Source: Clostridiales bacterium (lineage in GTDB: Bacteria; Bacillota; Clostridia; TANB77; CAG-508). Taken from it: 64,000 bases of DNA. Positions 1-8,969 of this stretch are shown in pieces. Positions within the stretch are counted from its first letter, which is position 1, and each line of letters opens with the position of its first letter. Position numbers and translations under genes: made by a program. Location: NCBI GenBank assembly GCA_003525075.1, contig DQFO01000008.1, positions 62,001 through 126,000 of the forward strand, given 5' to 3'. The notes under the pieces were generated by a model that saw only the letters and a program-made list of their open reading frames with translations, was not told the origin of the DNA and made no database searches.

Positions 1-890
1 CTATCAACACTTCTACCTCTCCATTTTCTTCCGTTAGATAACTTATTAAAAGCATTGACTGAACAAAATAAGCAATTTCCCATGCAACCTCTTGCCGTTA
101 AAATATTTACCGTAGATTTTCTATCTTTTGCCATATTCATAGTATCTCTTGCAGGAAATGGTATAACATCCAAATCAGATATTAAATCTCTTTTTTCTGT
201 TCTTACTGTTTTTCCATCTTTCTCAAAAACTATACCTTTTATATCTTCAATTTTTCTGTCTGAGTTTTCAGTAAAATAATCAGATACTTCAACAATAGAT
301 TCTTCTCCCTCTCCAATCATTGCAATATCAAATACACCATCTTTTACAAATTTTTGAGGATTAAATGATGGTCCAAAACCACCACACATTAATTTTATTT
401 CTGGTCTAACTTCTCTTATTCTTTTTGCTAGTTCTATTGATTTATCATTGTTTGACATATAACATGAAACACCAACGATAGCTACCTCTTTATCATTTAA
501 AATTCTTCTTAATACTTCTTCATCACTTAATCCTCCTAGCCATCCATCAATTATCTCAACATTATATCCTCTTTTTCTTAAAACAGCAGTCAAATAAGCT
601 AATCCTAGATTCTCTTCAGAAGTTCTATGTGTATCTGGTGATAAAGTTGTTAAAATAATTTTATTTTTTCTTTTTCTCATAATATTTTGAAGGTATTTCT
701 GATATTCTTGAATATTGCTATCATCATCTCCTTCAATATGGATAATTAATTTTGATTTATCCATAATAACACATTTTCCATCATGTGTTGTAAAAAGAAA
801 GTCATTATCTTCATAGTTTAGTCTACACATATTTTTAACTTTTTCATTAGTAAGAGTCATATTTTTTCTAACGATAATTTCAGATTCCAT
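1..890 (-). CDS. B12-binding domain radical SAM protein (3' end outside window)
   Basis: Only the first 296 or so residues lie in the window; the C-terminus runs off the left edge. Reading the minus strand from ATG 890 gives an N-terminal segment of about 75 residues of unknown type. A Rossmann-like cobalamin-binding domain follows (about 76-215), with an opening strand, then a TxSPDTH loop, an AYLTAVLRKRGY helix and a MCGGFGPSFNP segment. After it comes a radical SAM core with the cluster motif C269-M-G-N-C273-L-F-C276, preceded by TARG. I see no DxHxxG cobalamin-ligand motif, which is common in this family. A strong AAAGGAGAG ribosome binding site precedes ATG 890, 12 bp behind the stop of the upstream radical SAM/SPASM gene, so the two are co-transcribed. 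Members methylate or rearrange unactivated carbons using SAM; the substrate here is unknown. The short N-terminal segment could be a peptide-recognition-like domain, which is speculation. Confidence 0.85.
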   Translation of the reverse strand, partial: MESEIIVRKNMTLTNEKVKNMCRLNYEDNDFLFTTHDGKCVIMDKSKLIIHIEGDDDSNIQEYQKYLQNIMRKRKNKIILTTLSPDTHRTSEENLGLAYLTAVLRKRGYNVEIIDGWLGGLSDEEVLRRILNDKEVAIVGVSCYMSNNDKSIELAKRIREVRPEIKLMCGGFGPSFNPQKFVKDGVFDIAMIGEGEESIVEVSDYFTENSDRKIEDIKGIVFEKDGKTVRTEKRDLISDLDVIPFPARDTMNMAKDRKSTVNILTARGCMGNCLFCSVNAFNKLSNGRKWRGRSVD

Positions 891-902
891 ATTAACTCTC
901 CT

Positions 903-2015
903 TTATTTTTTTGGTTTTCCTATCCAAGTGCATAAATAATTTTCATGTACTAATTTTTTATTACTTTTTTTATAGTCAATATTTTTATCAATCTCAATAT
1001 CTTTAAAGCAAAATGGATCTCGTGCGTATAAATCTTTTTCACCTGTTTCACATTTTTTATATGTATATGCCATTGCAAAGCAACCACCTCTACATATTTC
1101 AGCTTTGTCGCAATCTTTACAACTTTCAATATTTTTATAATTTTCTTTTCTAGTTTTAAAAGCTTTAAATTGCTCTGAATTTATAATATCAAATATATCA
1201 TCTTTTAATAAATCACCAACTCTATAGTCATGCATATATACACATGGAGATACAGGTATTTTTCCATCTGGAGTTATAGAATTTATTCTCATTGAATAGA
1301 TTCCACAAGCACATCCTTTAACTTTATTATTTTGCTTTAGTCCTGATAATGTTGGTTCACTTAATTCAACAGTATCACATTTTTCAAATAAATATTTATA
1401 ATTTTCTAACACTTGTTCTTTTGAAGGTACAAGTTTAAAATGTTGTAATTGTATTGGTTTAAGTAAATTAAATCTTATATTAGAATCATATTTTTTGGCT
1501 ATTTCTAATAATGCATCTATTCTGTCTTTTGTAAAGTTCCAGTTCATTGCACACATTATAATTCCTGATTCAATATTGTATTCTTTACAAATTTCTAATG
1601 CTTGAATAGCATATTTATAAACATCTCCACCTCTATTTTCATTATGTTCTTTTTCGAAAGGTGAATCAAAGCTAATATCTACATCATTTAATAATTCTAA
1701 GCATTCTGGATATGTATTTTTTAATGCAATAAGGCTTATTCCAGCAGTTGTTATACCTACCTTTATATTTCTTTTATTTAGCTCTTTTAATATATATGGT
1801 AGCATACTTTTTTTAACATCCAAACCATTAGTAAAAATTGGTTCATTACCGCCTAAATTAACTGTTTCAACATTTAATTTTTCAATTTGTTCTATAACCT
1901 TATCAACTATTTCTTTCGTTAAATTTTTTCCTTTCTGTCTAACTGAAAAAGAATAACAATGTTTACATTTACATGGACAGTCATTTCCTAATGTCCAGCC
2001 TATATTTTTTATCAT
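903..2015 (-). CDS. Radical SAM/SPASM domain protein
   Basis: This 370-residue protein has an N-terminal radical SAM motif C14-P-C-K-C18-K-H-C21 with an extra cysteine inside it, then the usual half-barrel (NLGGNEP glycine motif near residues 54-60). The C-terminal SPASM region is rich in cysteines: SPCVYMHD, then C-KDC, AEIC and GGCF, ending near residue 340, which would bind auxiliary 4Fe-4S clusters. SPASM proteins typically modify ribosomal peptides or protein residues. No obvious short precursor peptide gene lies beside it in the window. It has a GGAGG ribosome binding site and a consensus promoter just upstream, and it is the first gene of an operon with the cobalamin-type radical SAM gene. 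The family call is secure; the substrate and pathway are not known. Confidence 0.85.
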   Translation of the reverse strand: MIKNIGWTLGNDCPCKCKHCYSFSVRQKGKNLTKEIVDKVIEQIEKLNVETVNLGGNEPIFTNGLDVKKSMLPYILKELNKRNIKVGITTAGISLIALKNTYPECLELLNDVDISFDSPFEKEHNENRGGDVYKYAIQALEICKEYNIESGIIMCAMNWNFTKDRIDALLEIAKKYDSNIRFNLLKPIQLQHFKLVPSKEQVLENYKYLFEKCDTVELSEPTLSGLKQNNKVKGCACGIYSMRINSITPDGKIPVSPCVYMHDYRVGDLLKDDIFDIINSEQFKAFKTRKENYKNIESCKDCDKAEICRGGCFAMAYTYKKCETGEKDLYARDPFCFKDIEIDKNIDYKKSNKKLVHENYLCTWIGKPKK

Positions 2016-2041
2016 ATAAAAATACCTCCATTTTCAACAAA

Positions 2042-2070
2042 ATTATACCATTTTATGTAAATTCTGTCAA
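2042..2070 (-). promoter_or_regulatory. Sigma-A promoter of the radical SAM operon
   Basis: On the minus strand, TTGACA (2070-2065) and TATAAT (2047-2042) are separated by exactly 17 bases. Both hexamers match consensus. The expected start is about 20 bases before the ATG at 2015, leaving room only for a short leader with the GGAGG site. Confidence 0.8.
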
Positions 2071-2133
2071 ATGGATTTTTATAATTAACCATTAAAATTC
2101 AGCTAAAAATATGTATTTACATTATTTTTAATT

Positions 2134-2179
2134 GAAAGCCATAAAACGATCTTAAACTAAAATCCATTTTATGGCTTTC
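2134..2179 (-). terminator. Stem-loop behind the histidine phosphatase gene
   Basis: A perfect 13-bp inverted repeat (GAAAGCCATAAAA at 2134-2146 with its complement at 2167-2179) encloses a 20-base loop. It lies directly after the phosphatase stop codon and before the radical SAM promoter. The following T tract is poor, so termination is likely but not certain. Confidence 0.6.
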
Positions 2180-2181
2180 TA

Positions 2182-2811
2182 CTAATCTATTTGTTCTAAG
2201 TTAATCAATTCATTTTTTCTAAAAGTCAATTTTAATAAACATGGTGATTTTATATTTAATATTAAATCATCTTTGTAAACAAGTTTAACATTTTCATTTA
2301 CCTTACACCAATTTAACAAAAAGAATTTTATTGAACCTCCATGGCTAATTACTGCAATTCTTTTTCCTTCATATTCTTTAAGTATTTTATCAAAAAAAAT
2401 ATTCATTCTTTCTCTAGTTTGCTCTGCACTTTCTCCATCAGATGTTCTAAATGTTCTATCTAATAATTGTTCTTGTGAAGGATCTCTTGTTTTTTTATCC
2501 TTCATAAATTCTCCTAATTCTTTTAAATTTCCTAGTTTTCTTTCACTTAAGTTATTATCTAAATTAAAAATTAAATTATTTTCATATGCAATATATTTTG
2601 CTGTAGCCTTAGCTCTAGTATAACTGCTTGACCAAATAATATCTAAATTTTTCAATTCATTATTTTTACTTAATTTTTTTGCTTGTTCCTCTCCTTCTAC
2701 TGACAAGATTTCTTTTTCATTAATCATTTGTGAATCTTCATTTGTATTTCTAATACCATTTTCGTCAACAGTTTCAGCATGTCTAACTAAATATATTATT
2801 GTATCTTTCAC
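2182..2811 (-). CDS. Histidine phosphatase family protein (phosphoglycerate mutase-like)
   Basis: The 209-residue protein begins with the family's catalytic signature YLVRHAET (R10, H11). It has a second arginine in SSYTRAKATA and the late catalytic histidine in VISHGGSIK. These residues form the phosphate pocket of the histidine phosphatase branch 1 fold, in which H11 is transiently phosphorylated. The branch covers cofactor-dependent phosphoglycerate mutases, alpha-ribazole phosphatases and general phosphatases; the sequence alone does not decide which applies. The start is a GTG at 2811 with GAGGGGG eight bases before it. It appears monocistronic, with its own promoter upstream and a stem-loop downstream. 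Confidence 0.85.
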   Translation of the reverse strand: MKDTIIYLVRHAETVDENGIRNTNEDSQMINEKEILSVEGEEQAKKLSKNNELKNLDIIWSSSYTRAKATAKYIAYENNLIFNLDNNLSERKLGNLKELGEFMKDKKTRDPSQEQLLDRTFRTSDGESAEQTRERMNIFFDKILKEYEGKRIAVISHGGSIKFFLLNWCKVNENVKLVYKDDLILNIKSPCLLKLTFRKNELINLEQID

Positions 2812-2837
2812 TTTACTTTCCCCCTCTTTTCTTTTTT

Positions 2838-2866
2838 ATTATAACAATAGAAACAATATATTTCAA
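2838..2866 (-). promoter_or_regulatory. Sigma-A promoter of the histidine phosphatase gene
   Basis: Minus-strand TTGAAA (2866-2861) and TATAAT (2843-2838) are spaced by 17 bases. The predicted start leaves a short leader containing the GAGGGGG ribosome binding site of the GTG start at 2811. Confidence 0.7.
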
Positions 2867-2892
2867 TCATTTATTACAAATCATTTTTTAAT

Positions 2893-3534
2893 TCAATAAT
2901 TCATAATCTCATCTATTACATCAGATTTCATAATTTCTTCTAACATATCATTTGCTTCTTTTCTTGTTTCATCTGAGCTTGATATATAATAATTTTCAGT
3001 TGTTTCTATTCTACTATGACCTAAAATATCTGCAACATCTCTAATTTCTGCTCCATTTCGTAGAATCTTAGTTGCATAACTTCCTCTTAAATCATAAAAT
3101 CTACAATTCTTTATTCTAAGTTCATTATGTATTATTTTAAAAGGATATTTTATAATATCTGTTCCTACATATAATCCATTATTTTTTGTAAATACCATTT
3201 CTACACTTTTTAAATTTTTATATTTACCTTCAACAATTTTATATTCATTTATTTTTCCGTATTCATTTTTAATAGGCTCTAATTCATATTTCTTATACTT
3301 TCTGCCATATTTCTTTTTTAATAATTTTTGTTTTTCTTTATAATTAGATAATATTTTATATAAAGTATCACATATGAAAACCTCTCTACAACTATCATTT
3401 GTTTTAGTGGTTCCTAAAAACCATCTTCCTTTATCATCTTTTATTTTGGAATATACTGTTTTATTTATTTTTATAATTTTGTTTTCTAAATCAATATCAT
3501 CCCAAGTTAATGCAAATACTTCTCCTGTTCTCAT
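2893..3534 (-). pseudogene. Tyrosine recombinase/integrase, C-terminal catalytic fragment
   Basis: This fragment carries the catalytic domain of a tyrosine site-specific recombinase. It has the box I arginine in TGMRTGEVFALTW, a box II arginine in YDLRGSYATK, the histidine in LGHS and the nucleophilic tyrosine in TENYY. The usual HxxR histidine is a tyrosine here, as I recall for some integrases of this type. The open frame actually continues upstream to about 3640 and carries clear integrase sequence (KHIYSQEEIDKI), so the ATG at 3534 is internal. It is separated from the N-terminal fragment by one frameshift at a run of eight A. Rejoined, the protein would be about 417 residues, a normal length for Tn916- or phage-type integrases. 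Confidence 0.85.
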
Positions 3535-3632
3535 ACCGGTATAGCAAGCTGTTAAAAAAGCACATATAAATGTATTATTATTCTTAAATCTTAATAAAAT
3601 TTTATCAATTTCTTCTTGAGAATAAATATGTT

Positions 3633-4145
3633 TTATACCGTTTTTTTTGTTTCAAACGAAAGTATTTTAGGAATTTGTAATTCTACTGCTGGATTATATT
3701 TCAAAAATCCAAAATGATTTGTTGCATCCCTAAAAGAACTTTTTATTACTTTTTGATAATTTCTTACTCCTTCTTTAGTCTTACACTTTTGAGCAATTTT
3801 CAATAATGACTGATTTAGCAAAAATGGTGTAATAAAACTTAATTTGTATTTTCCTATTTCCTCTTTTAGAACTTTAAAAGTTTCTTTATATCTCTTTGCT
3901 GTAGAATATTTGTAATTAATTTCAAAATATTCTTTCATCCAATAATCTAAATAATCTGCATAAGACATCTGTGAATCTTTAGTGTTGCCTCCATTTATAT
4001 ATTCATCATAAACTTTCATTCCTGCCATTAATGCTTCATTTTTGGTTTTGAATCCTGATTTGCTAATGTATTTTCGTTTTCCATCTACTTTTGCTATTTC
4101 AAATTGATATTGATATACTTTACCACGTTTTCTAATATTTACCAT
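3633..4145 (-). pseudogene. Tyrosine recombinase/integrase, N-terminal DNA-binding fragment
   Basis: This 170-residue fragment holds the arm-binding (AP2-like) domain (MVNIRKRGKVYQYQFE, then a KTKNEAL helix). The SAM-like core-binding domain follows (about 60-160, with YADYLDYWMKEY). It ends at a TAA ten bases after the sequence ACAAAAAAAACGG. Adding one A, or slipping back one base on the ribosome, joins it exactly to the catalytic fragment (ETKKNGIKHIYSQ). A GGAGG site precedes ATG 4145, and a TTGACA box lies at 4197-4192. No excisionase, relaxase or phage genes are nearby, so this is a lone integrase remnant, unless the shift is programmed or is a sequencing error. Confidence 0.8.
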
Positions 4146-4321
4146 TTTTCACCTCCATTCCTCTATATTTTTACACAGAAAAAAAAAGAAATGTCAACAT
4201 ATATTCTATGTCTACATTCCTTTATTTTCAGCACTTCTTGTTCGCATTTTGATATTTTTGTTGACAAAACGAACTTGTTTTGCAAATTTTCAATTTTTAA
4301 AATTTCTGTGTGACTCGCTAT

Positions 4322-7075
4322 TTAAGCGTTCTTCCCGCAACAGTTTTTATATTTTTTACCACTTCCACAAGGACATGGATCATTACGTCCAGCTTTAGGA
4401 CCATCATTAACAACTGGTTTGTGTTCTTCAACTTTCATTTTTTCACCATTATCCAAGCTATTTAATGCTTGTAAAGCTGCACCAGTTATTTTAGCTGTTT
4501 CCTCACGTTTTACTTCATCTTGTTTACGAAGATTCATCATCATTTGAACAACATCATGTTTGATATCTAATACCATTTCATCAAACATATCCATACCCTC
4601 TATTCTATATTTTACAACAGGATCTTGTTGTCCATAAGCTCTTAAACCAATACCATCTTTTAACTCATCCATTGCATCAATATGATCCATCCATTTTTGA
4701 TCAACTACTTTAAGCATTACAACTCTTTCTAGTTCTCTCAATTCTTCTGAACCAATTTCTGCTTCTTTCTTGTCATATTCTGATAATGCAACTTCTTGTA
4801 ATTTTTCTATTATTTTGTTTGAATCTTTTGCATTTTCCTTTACGAAATCACTAATATCTACACCAAATATATTTTTTATATTTGTATTTAATGCTTCTTG
4901 ATTTACATCATTATCACCTGCAAATTGTGAAATTACAACTTCTTCTGCTAAAGATTTTATCATATTTAAAATGTTATCTTTTAAGTTTTCACCATCAAGA
5001 ACTTGTCTTCTTTGTTCATATATGATTTCTCTTTGTGCATTCATTACATCATCATATTTTAATACATTCTTTCTGATACTGAAGTTTCTTCCTTCAACTT
5101 TCTTTTGAGCTGATTCTACTGCATTACTGATGATTTTGTTTTCAATTGGAATACTTTCATCCATTCCTACTGCATTATATACTTTTGTAATCATGTCTCC
5201 ACCAAAGATTTTCATTAAGTCATCATCTAATCCTATATAGAATTTTGACTCTCCTGGATCTCCTTGACGTCCACTACGTCCTCTTAACTGATTATCAATT
5301 CTTCTTGATTCATGTCTTTCTGTTCCTATTATTTTTAGACCACCTACTGCTAGAACTTTTTCTTTTTCTTCTTTGATTTCTTCATCATATTTCTTTTCTA
5401 ACTCATTGAATTTTTCTCTAGCTCTTAATATTTCTTGGTCATCTGTTTCATAATATGTATTTGATTCTTCAATTAAGTTTTCTGGAATTTTATTTTTTCT
5501 CATTTCTTGTTTTGCAAGATATTCACTATTTCCTCCAAGCATAATATCAGTACCACGTCCTGCCATGTTTGTTGCAATTGTTACTGCTCCAAATTTTCCT
5601 GCTTGTGCTATTATTTCGGCTTCTTTTTCATGATATTTTGCGTTTAATACTTCATGCTTAATTCCTTCTTTTTTCAATATATTGCTTAATTTTTCAGATT
5701 TTTCTATTGAAACTGTACCAATTAATACTGGTTGTCCTTTTTCATGACTTTCTTTTACACTTTGTACTATTGCATTAAATTTTGCTTTTTCATTTTTATA
5801 AATTGCATCATTTAAATCTTTTCTTATCATTGGCTTATTTGTTGGAATTGAAATTACATCCAAATTATAGATTTCTTCAAACTCTGCCTCTTCTGTCATT
5901 GCAGTACCTGTCATACCTGACAATTTATCATACATTCTAAAATAGTTTTGAAATGTGATTGTTGCAAGTGTTTTTGACTCATCTGCAATTTTTACACCTT
6001 CTTTTGCTTCAATTGCTTGATGTAATCCATTATTATATCTTCTTCCATACATAATACGTCCTGTAAATTCATCAACAATTAAGACTTCTCCATCTTTTAC
6101 GATATAATCAATATCTTTTTTCATTACTCCATGTGCTCTTAATGCTTGATTTACATGGTGAACAAGTGTTGAATTTTCTATATCATTAAAGTTCTCTAAA
6201 TGGAATGTTTCTTCTGCTTTCTTAATTCCCTTTTGTGTTAATGATGCAGATTTTGCTTTTAAATCAACTATATAATCATAATTTTCATTATCTTCTGCTT
6301 GTGCTTCATCTTTTACATCTTCTTCTACAATTACTTTTGGTGTTAATCTTTTTACAAAATCATTTGCTTTTTTATATAAATCTGATGATTGATTTGCTCT
6401 TCCTGAAATGATAAGTGGTGTTCTTGCTTCATCTATTAATATACTATCAATCTCATCTACGATAGCATATGCTAAATCTCTTTGAACTAATTGTTCTTTA
6501 TATATAACCATGTTATCTCTTAGATAATCAAATCCAAATTCATTGTTTGTACCATATGTAATATCACAAGCATAAGCTTTTTGCTTTGCTTTTGGATCCA
6601 TTCCTGCAATAACTAATCCAACAGATAGTCCCATGAATTTATATAGTTTTCCCATCCATTCACTATCTCTTTTAGCTAAATAATCATTTACTGTTATTAC
6701 ATGAACTCCTCTTCCTGTTAGTGCATTTAAATATACTGGTAATGTTGCAACAAGTGTTTTTCCTTCACCTGTTTTCATTTCAGCAATTCTACCTTGATGT
6801 AAAATAATACCACCTATTAATTGTACATCAAAATGTCTCATTCCTAATACTCTTTTTGATGCTTCTCTTACTACTGCAAAGGCTTCTGGTAATATATCAT
6901 CTAATGTTTTTCCATTATCTAATTGTTCTTTAAATTCATTTGTTTTATTTTTTAGTTCTTCGTCTGTTAATTTTGATATTTCATCTTCTAATGAATTTAT
7001 TTTGTCAACTATTGGCATAATTCTCTTTACTTCTTTTTCACTATAGCTCTTAAATATTTTATTAAAAATGCTCAT
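4322..7075 (-). CDS. secA: Preprotein translocase ATPase SecA
   Basis: SecA is the motor that drives unfolded preproteins through the SecYEG channel at the membrane. The 917-residue length is normal for Firmicutes. The nucleotide-binding domain has Walker A MKTGEGKT (near residue 100) and the VDEIDSILIDEARTPL segment. The preprotein-binding domain is inserted after it, and the second helicase half contains TNMAGRGTDIMLGG and RGRSGRQGDPG. A mixed-charge linker leads to the zinc-binding SEC-C tail DPCPCGSGKKYKNCCG at the extreme C-terminus. The downstream neighbour is the broken integrase. The promoter faces away from the divergently transcribed D,D-carboxypeptidase gene. Confidence 0.98.
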   Translation of the reverse strand: MSIFNKIFKSYSEKEVKRIMPIVDKINSLEDEISKLTDEELKNKTNEFKEQLDNGKTLDDILPEAFAVVREASKRVLGMRHFDVQLIGGIILHQGRIAEMKTGEGKTLVATLPVYLNALTGRGVHVITVNDYLAKRDSEWMGKLYKFMGLSVGLVIAGMDPKAKQKAYACDITYGTNNEFGFDYLRDNMVIYKEQLVQRDLAYAIVDEIDSILIDEARTPLIISGRANQSSDLYKKANDFVKRLTPKVIVEEDVKDEAQAEDNENYDYIVDLKAKSASLTQKGIKKAEETFHLENFNDIENSTLVHHVNQALRAHGVMKKDIDYIVKDGEVLIVDEFTGRIMYGRRYNNGLHQAIEAKEGVKIADESKTLATITFQNYFRMYDKLSGMTGTAMTEEAEFEEIYNLDVISIPTNKPMIRKDLNDAIYKNEKAKFNAIVQSVKESHEKGQPVLIGTVSIEKSEKLSNILKKEGIKHEVLNAKYHEKEAEIIAQAGKFGAVTIATNMAGRGTDIMLGGNSEYLAKQEMRKNKIPENLIEESNTYYETDDQEILRAREKFNELEKKYDEEIKEEKEKVLAVGGLKIIGTERHESRRIDNQLRGRSGRQGDPGESKFYIGLDDDLMKIFGGDMITKVYNAVGMDESIPIENKIISNAVESAQKKVEGRNFSIRKNVLKYDDVMNAQREIIYEQRRQVLDGENLKDNILNMIKSLAEEVVISQFAGDNDVNQEALNTNIKNIFGVDISDFVKENAKDSNKIIEKLQEVALSEYDKKEAEIGSEELRELERVVMLKVVDQKWMDHIDAMDELKDGIGLRAYGQQDPVVKYRIEGMDMFDEMVLDIKHDVVQMMMNLRKQDEVKREETAKITGAALQALNSLDNGEKMKVEEHKPVVNDGPKAGRNDPCPCGSGKKYKNCCGKNA

Positions 7076-7111
7076 TCTTTTATCAATTCCTTTCAGTTTT
7101 TAACTTTTATA

Positions 7112-7140
7112 ATATTACCACGAATTATTTTATTTTTCAA
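7112..7140 (-). promoter_or_regulatory. Sigma-A promoter of secA
   Basis: Minus-strand TTGAAA (7140-7135) and TAATAT (7117-7112) are spaced by 17 bases, and the expected start is about 30 bases before the secA ATG. It lies in the 122-base divergent region between secA and the carboxypeptidase gene. Confidence 0.65.
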
Positions 7141-7197
7141 CCCTTTTGATGTTCTAAGTTTTTTTTTTTTTCATATTCTTTATTGGAGGTTTTTAAA

Positions 7198-8433
7198 TTG
7201 AAAACTAACAAACTATTTATTTTATTTTTAATTTTGGTATTTCTTCTTTCTGGAATTGTTTATGCTGATGATATAGATTTGGAAATAGATTCTTCTATTG
7301 AAACTATTTCTCCTCAAGATACAATTCCTTCTATAAATTCAAGAGCTGCTATTGTTTATGATAGAAATTCTGGAATGATTTTATATGGAAAAAATGAAAA
7401 TGAGAAAAGAAAGATGGCTTCTACAACAAAAATTCTAACAGCAATCATTACTATCGAAAATTCGACTTTAAGTGATATTGTAACAATTTCTTCTAAGTCT
7501 GCTGGAACAGGTGGTTCTCGTCTAGGTCTTCATAAAGATGATAAAATTTCAGTTGCTGATTTACTTTATGGTTTAATGCTATGTTCCGGTAATGATGCAG
7601 CAGTTGCACTTGCTGAACACATTAGTGGAAGTGTTGAAAATTTTGCTATATTAATGAATCAAAAAGCTTGCAAAATTGGTTTAAATTCAAGTCATTTTGT
7701 TACTCCTCATGGTCTTGATAATGAAGAACATTATACTACTGCTTATGAATTAGCTCTTTTAACTAATTATGCTTTAAAAAATGATATTTTTAGAAAATAT
7801 GTTGGCACAAAGTCTCAAACTATTACAATAAATACTTATTCTAAAACATTAAATAATACAAATGAATTGCTTGGATACTTAGATGGGGTTTATGGTGTAA
7901 AAACAGGATTTACGAATGGCGCTAATCGTTGCCTAGTTACTGCTGTAAAAAGAAATAATATGGATTTAATATGTATTGTACTTGGTGCTGATACAAAAAA
8001 GGATAGAACTCGTGATAGTATTGAACTTATTGAATATGCTTTTAAAACTTTTTTTCCTTATAATATTAAAGAGAAAATCGAAAATGAATTCCAGAACTGG
8101 ATTTTGTGTAATTCAAATAGTTTTTATGTTTCGAAAGGCTCTTCAAATGATATTTCTCCATATTTAGAAAATTTAAATTCTGAATATTTACCTTTATCTA
8201 GTAATCAAATTCAAAATTTAAGCATATATATATATTGTAATTATACTTTAACAGCACCTTTAGAAAAAGATTCTTCTATTGGAACTTTAGCTGTTAATAT
8301 AGATGACAAGAATATTATTACATTAAATATAAAGAATGGAAACTCTATTTCTAAAATGACTTATAAAGATTTTTTTAAAAATCTTATTAAAAATTATCCC
8401 TATTGCCTAGAATCTATTATTTTTAATAAATAA
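7198..8433 (+). CDS. D-alanyl-D-alanine carboxypeptidase (serine-type, DacF/PBP5-like)
   Basis: This enzyme trims the terminal D-alanine from peptidoglycan stem peptides outside the membrane. The start is TTG 7198, eight bases after a GGAGG site at 7185-7189; an in-frame TTG at 7183 is too close to that site. The 411-residue product has a signal peptide (MKTNKLF, a hydrophobic core, cleavage near VYA). The three active-site motifs of the penicillin-binding family follow in order: S75-T-T-K78, S130-G-N132 and K235-T-G237. The C-terminal 120 residues form the beta-rich PBP5-type appendage. I see no clear C-terminal amphipathic anchor. It is divergent from secA and precedes the tRNA cluster. Confidence 0.92.
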   Translation: MKTNKLFILFLILVFLLSGIVYADDIDLEIDSSIETISPQDTIPSINSRAAIVYDRNSGMILYGKNENEKRKMASTTKILTAIITIENSTLSDIVTISSKSAGTGGSRLGLHKDDKISVADLLYGLMLCSGNDAAVALAEHISGSVENFAILMNQKACKIGLNSSHFVTPHGLDNEEHYTTAYELALLTNYALKNDIFRKYVGTKSQTITINTYSKTLNNTNELLGYLDGVYGVKTGFTNGANRCLVTAVKRNNMDLICIVLGADTKKDRTRDSIELIEYAFKTFFPYNIKEKIENEFQNWILCNSNSFYVSKGSSNDISPYLENLNSEYLPLSSNQIQNLSIYIYCNYTLTAPLEKDSSIGTLAVNIDDKNIITLNIKNGNSISKMTYKDFFKNLIKNYPYCLESIIFNK

Positions 8434-8515
8434 AATTTTATAGCTTTCAAAAGTTTATATTTTGCAATATTCGATTACAAGTTTTATAGATTTATAAAAA
8501 CTTCAAATAATTCTA

Positions 8516-8544
8516 TTGACAAAACAGAAATCTTTTGTTATTAT
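8516..8544 (+). promoter_or_regulatory. Promoter of the tRNA-Gly/tRNA-Cys genes
   Basis: TTGACA (8516-8521) and TATTAT (8539-8544) are spaced by 17 bases, about 67 bases before the tRNA-Gly 5' end. The 178-base gap after the carboxypeptidase gene holds this promoter and otherwise only AT-rich sequence with a weak inverted repeat. Confidence 0.75.
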
Positions 8545-8611
8545 TAAATAGCTTGATTAAGAAATCATCTCCTATATATGATAATACTTAATCTTAAAAT
8601 ATTTAATAATT

Positions 8612-8685
8612 GCAGGTATAGTTTAGTGGTAAAACGAGACCTTGCCAAGGTTTAGTCACGAGTCCGATTCTCGTTACCTGCTCCA
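8612..8685 (+). tRNA. tRNA-Gly (anticodon GCC)
   Basis: The cloverleaf can be folded by hand. The acceptor GCAGGTA pairs with TACCTGC and the D arm is GTTT/AAAC. The anticodon stem AGACC/GGTTT holds the loop TTGCCAA, giving anticodon GCC. The T stem is ACGAG/CTCGT, and an encoded CCA sits at 8683-8685. Confidence 0.95.
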
Positions 8686-8723
8686 TTTTATTATTAAATA
8701 TTATTTTTTTATAATTTTATTAT

Positions 8724-8797
8724 GGCGAGTTAGCCAAGTGGTAAGGCAATGGTCTGCAAAACCGTGATCATCGGTCCGAATCCGATACTCGCCTCCA
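8724..8797 (+). tRNA. tRNA-Cys (anticodon GCA)
   Basis: The acceptor GGCGAGT pairs with ACTCGCC. The anticodon arm ATGGT/ACCGT holds the loop CTGCAAA, giving anticodon GCA. The CCA end is encoded at 8795-8797. It lies 38 bases after tRNA-Gly and is probably on the same transcript. Confidence 0.95.
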
Positions 8798-8816
8798 AAA
8801 AAACTAAAATTACTAC

Positions 8817-8845
8817 TTGACAAATTATAAAAAAATAAGTATAAT
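8817..8845 (+). promoter_or_regulatory. Consensus promoter in front of tRNA-Met
   Basis: TTGACA (8817-8822) and TATAAT (8840-8845) are spaced by exactly 17 bases, and the expected start lies only a few bases before the tRNA-Met 5' end. tRNA-Met therefore has its own full-consensus promoter inside the cluster. Confidence 0.8.
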
Positions 8846-8857
8846 ATTTTTGTTCAT

Positions 8858-8934
8858 GGCGAAGTAGCTCAGTTGGCTAGAGCATTCGGTTCATACCCGA
8901 CAGGTCGGCGGTTCGAATCCACCCTTCGCTACCA
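8858..8934 (+). tRNA. tRNA-Met, elongator type (anticodon CAT)
   Basis: The acceptor GGCGAAG pairs with CTTCGCT, with a G-U first pair. The anticodon loop TTCATAC gives CAT. The body closely follows the Bacillus elongator tRNA-Met (AGCTCAGTTGGCTAGAGC, GGTCGGCGGTTCGAATCC). CCA is encoded at 8932-8934. The alternative of an Ile-CAU tRNA is less likely from this body sequence. Confidence 0.9.
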
Positions 8935-8941
8935 ATATAAA

Positions 8942-8969
8942 TTCCTCAGTTAAACTGAGGAATTTTTTT
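8942..8969 (+). terminator. Rho-independent terminator of the tRNA cluster
   Basis: CCTCAGT and ACTGAGG form a 7-bp stem with a 3-base loop, extended by AATT on both sides and followed by seven T. It ends at the stop codon of the convergent BofC-like gene and may serve both directions. Confidence 0.85.

Noticed and set aside
8612..8934. tRNA cluster as an attachment site for the broken integrase
   Set aside because: The integrase is 4.5 kb away beyond secA, and no duplicated tRNA 3' end was seen near 2.9-4.2 kb.
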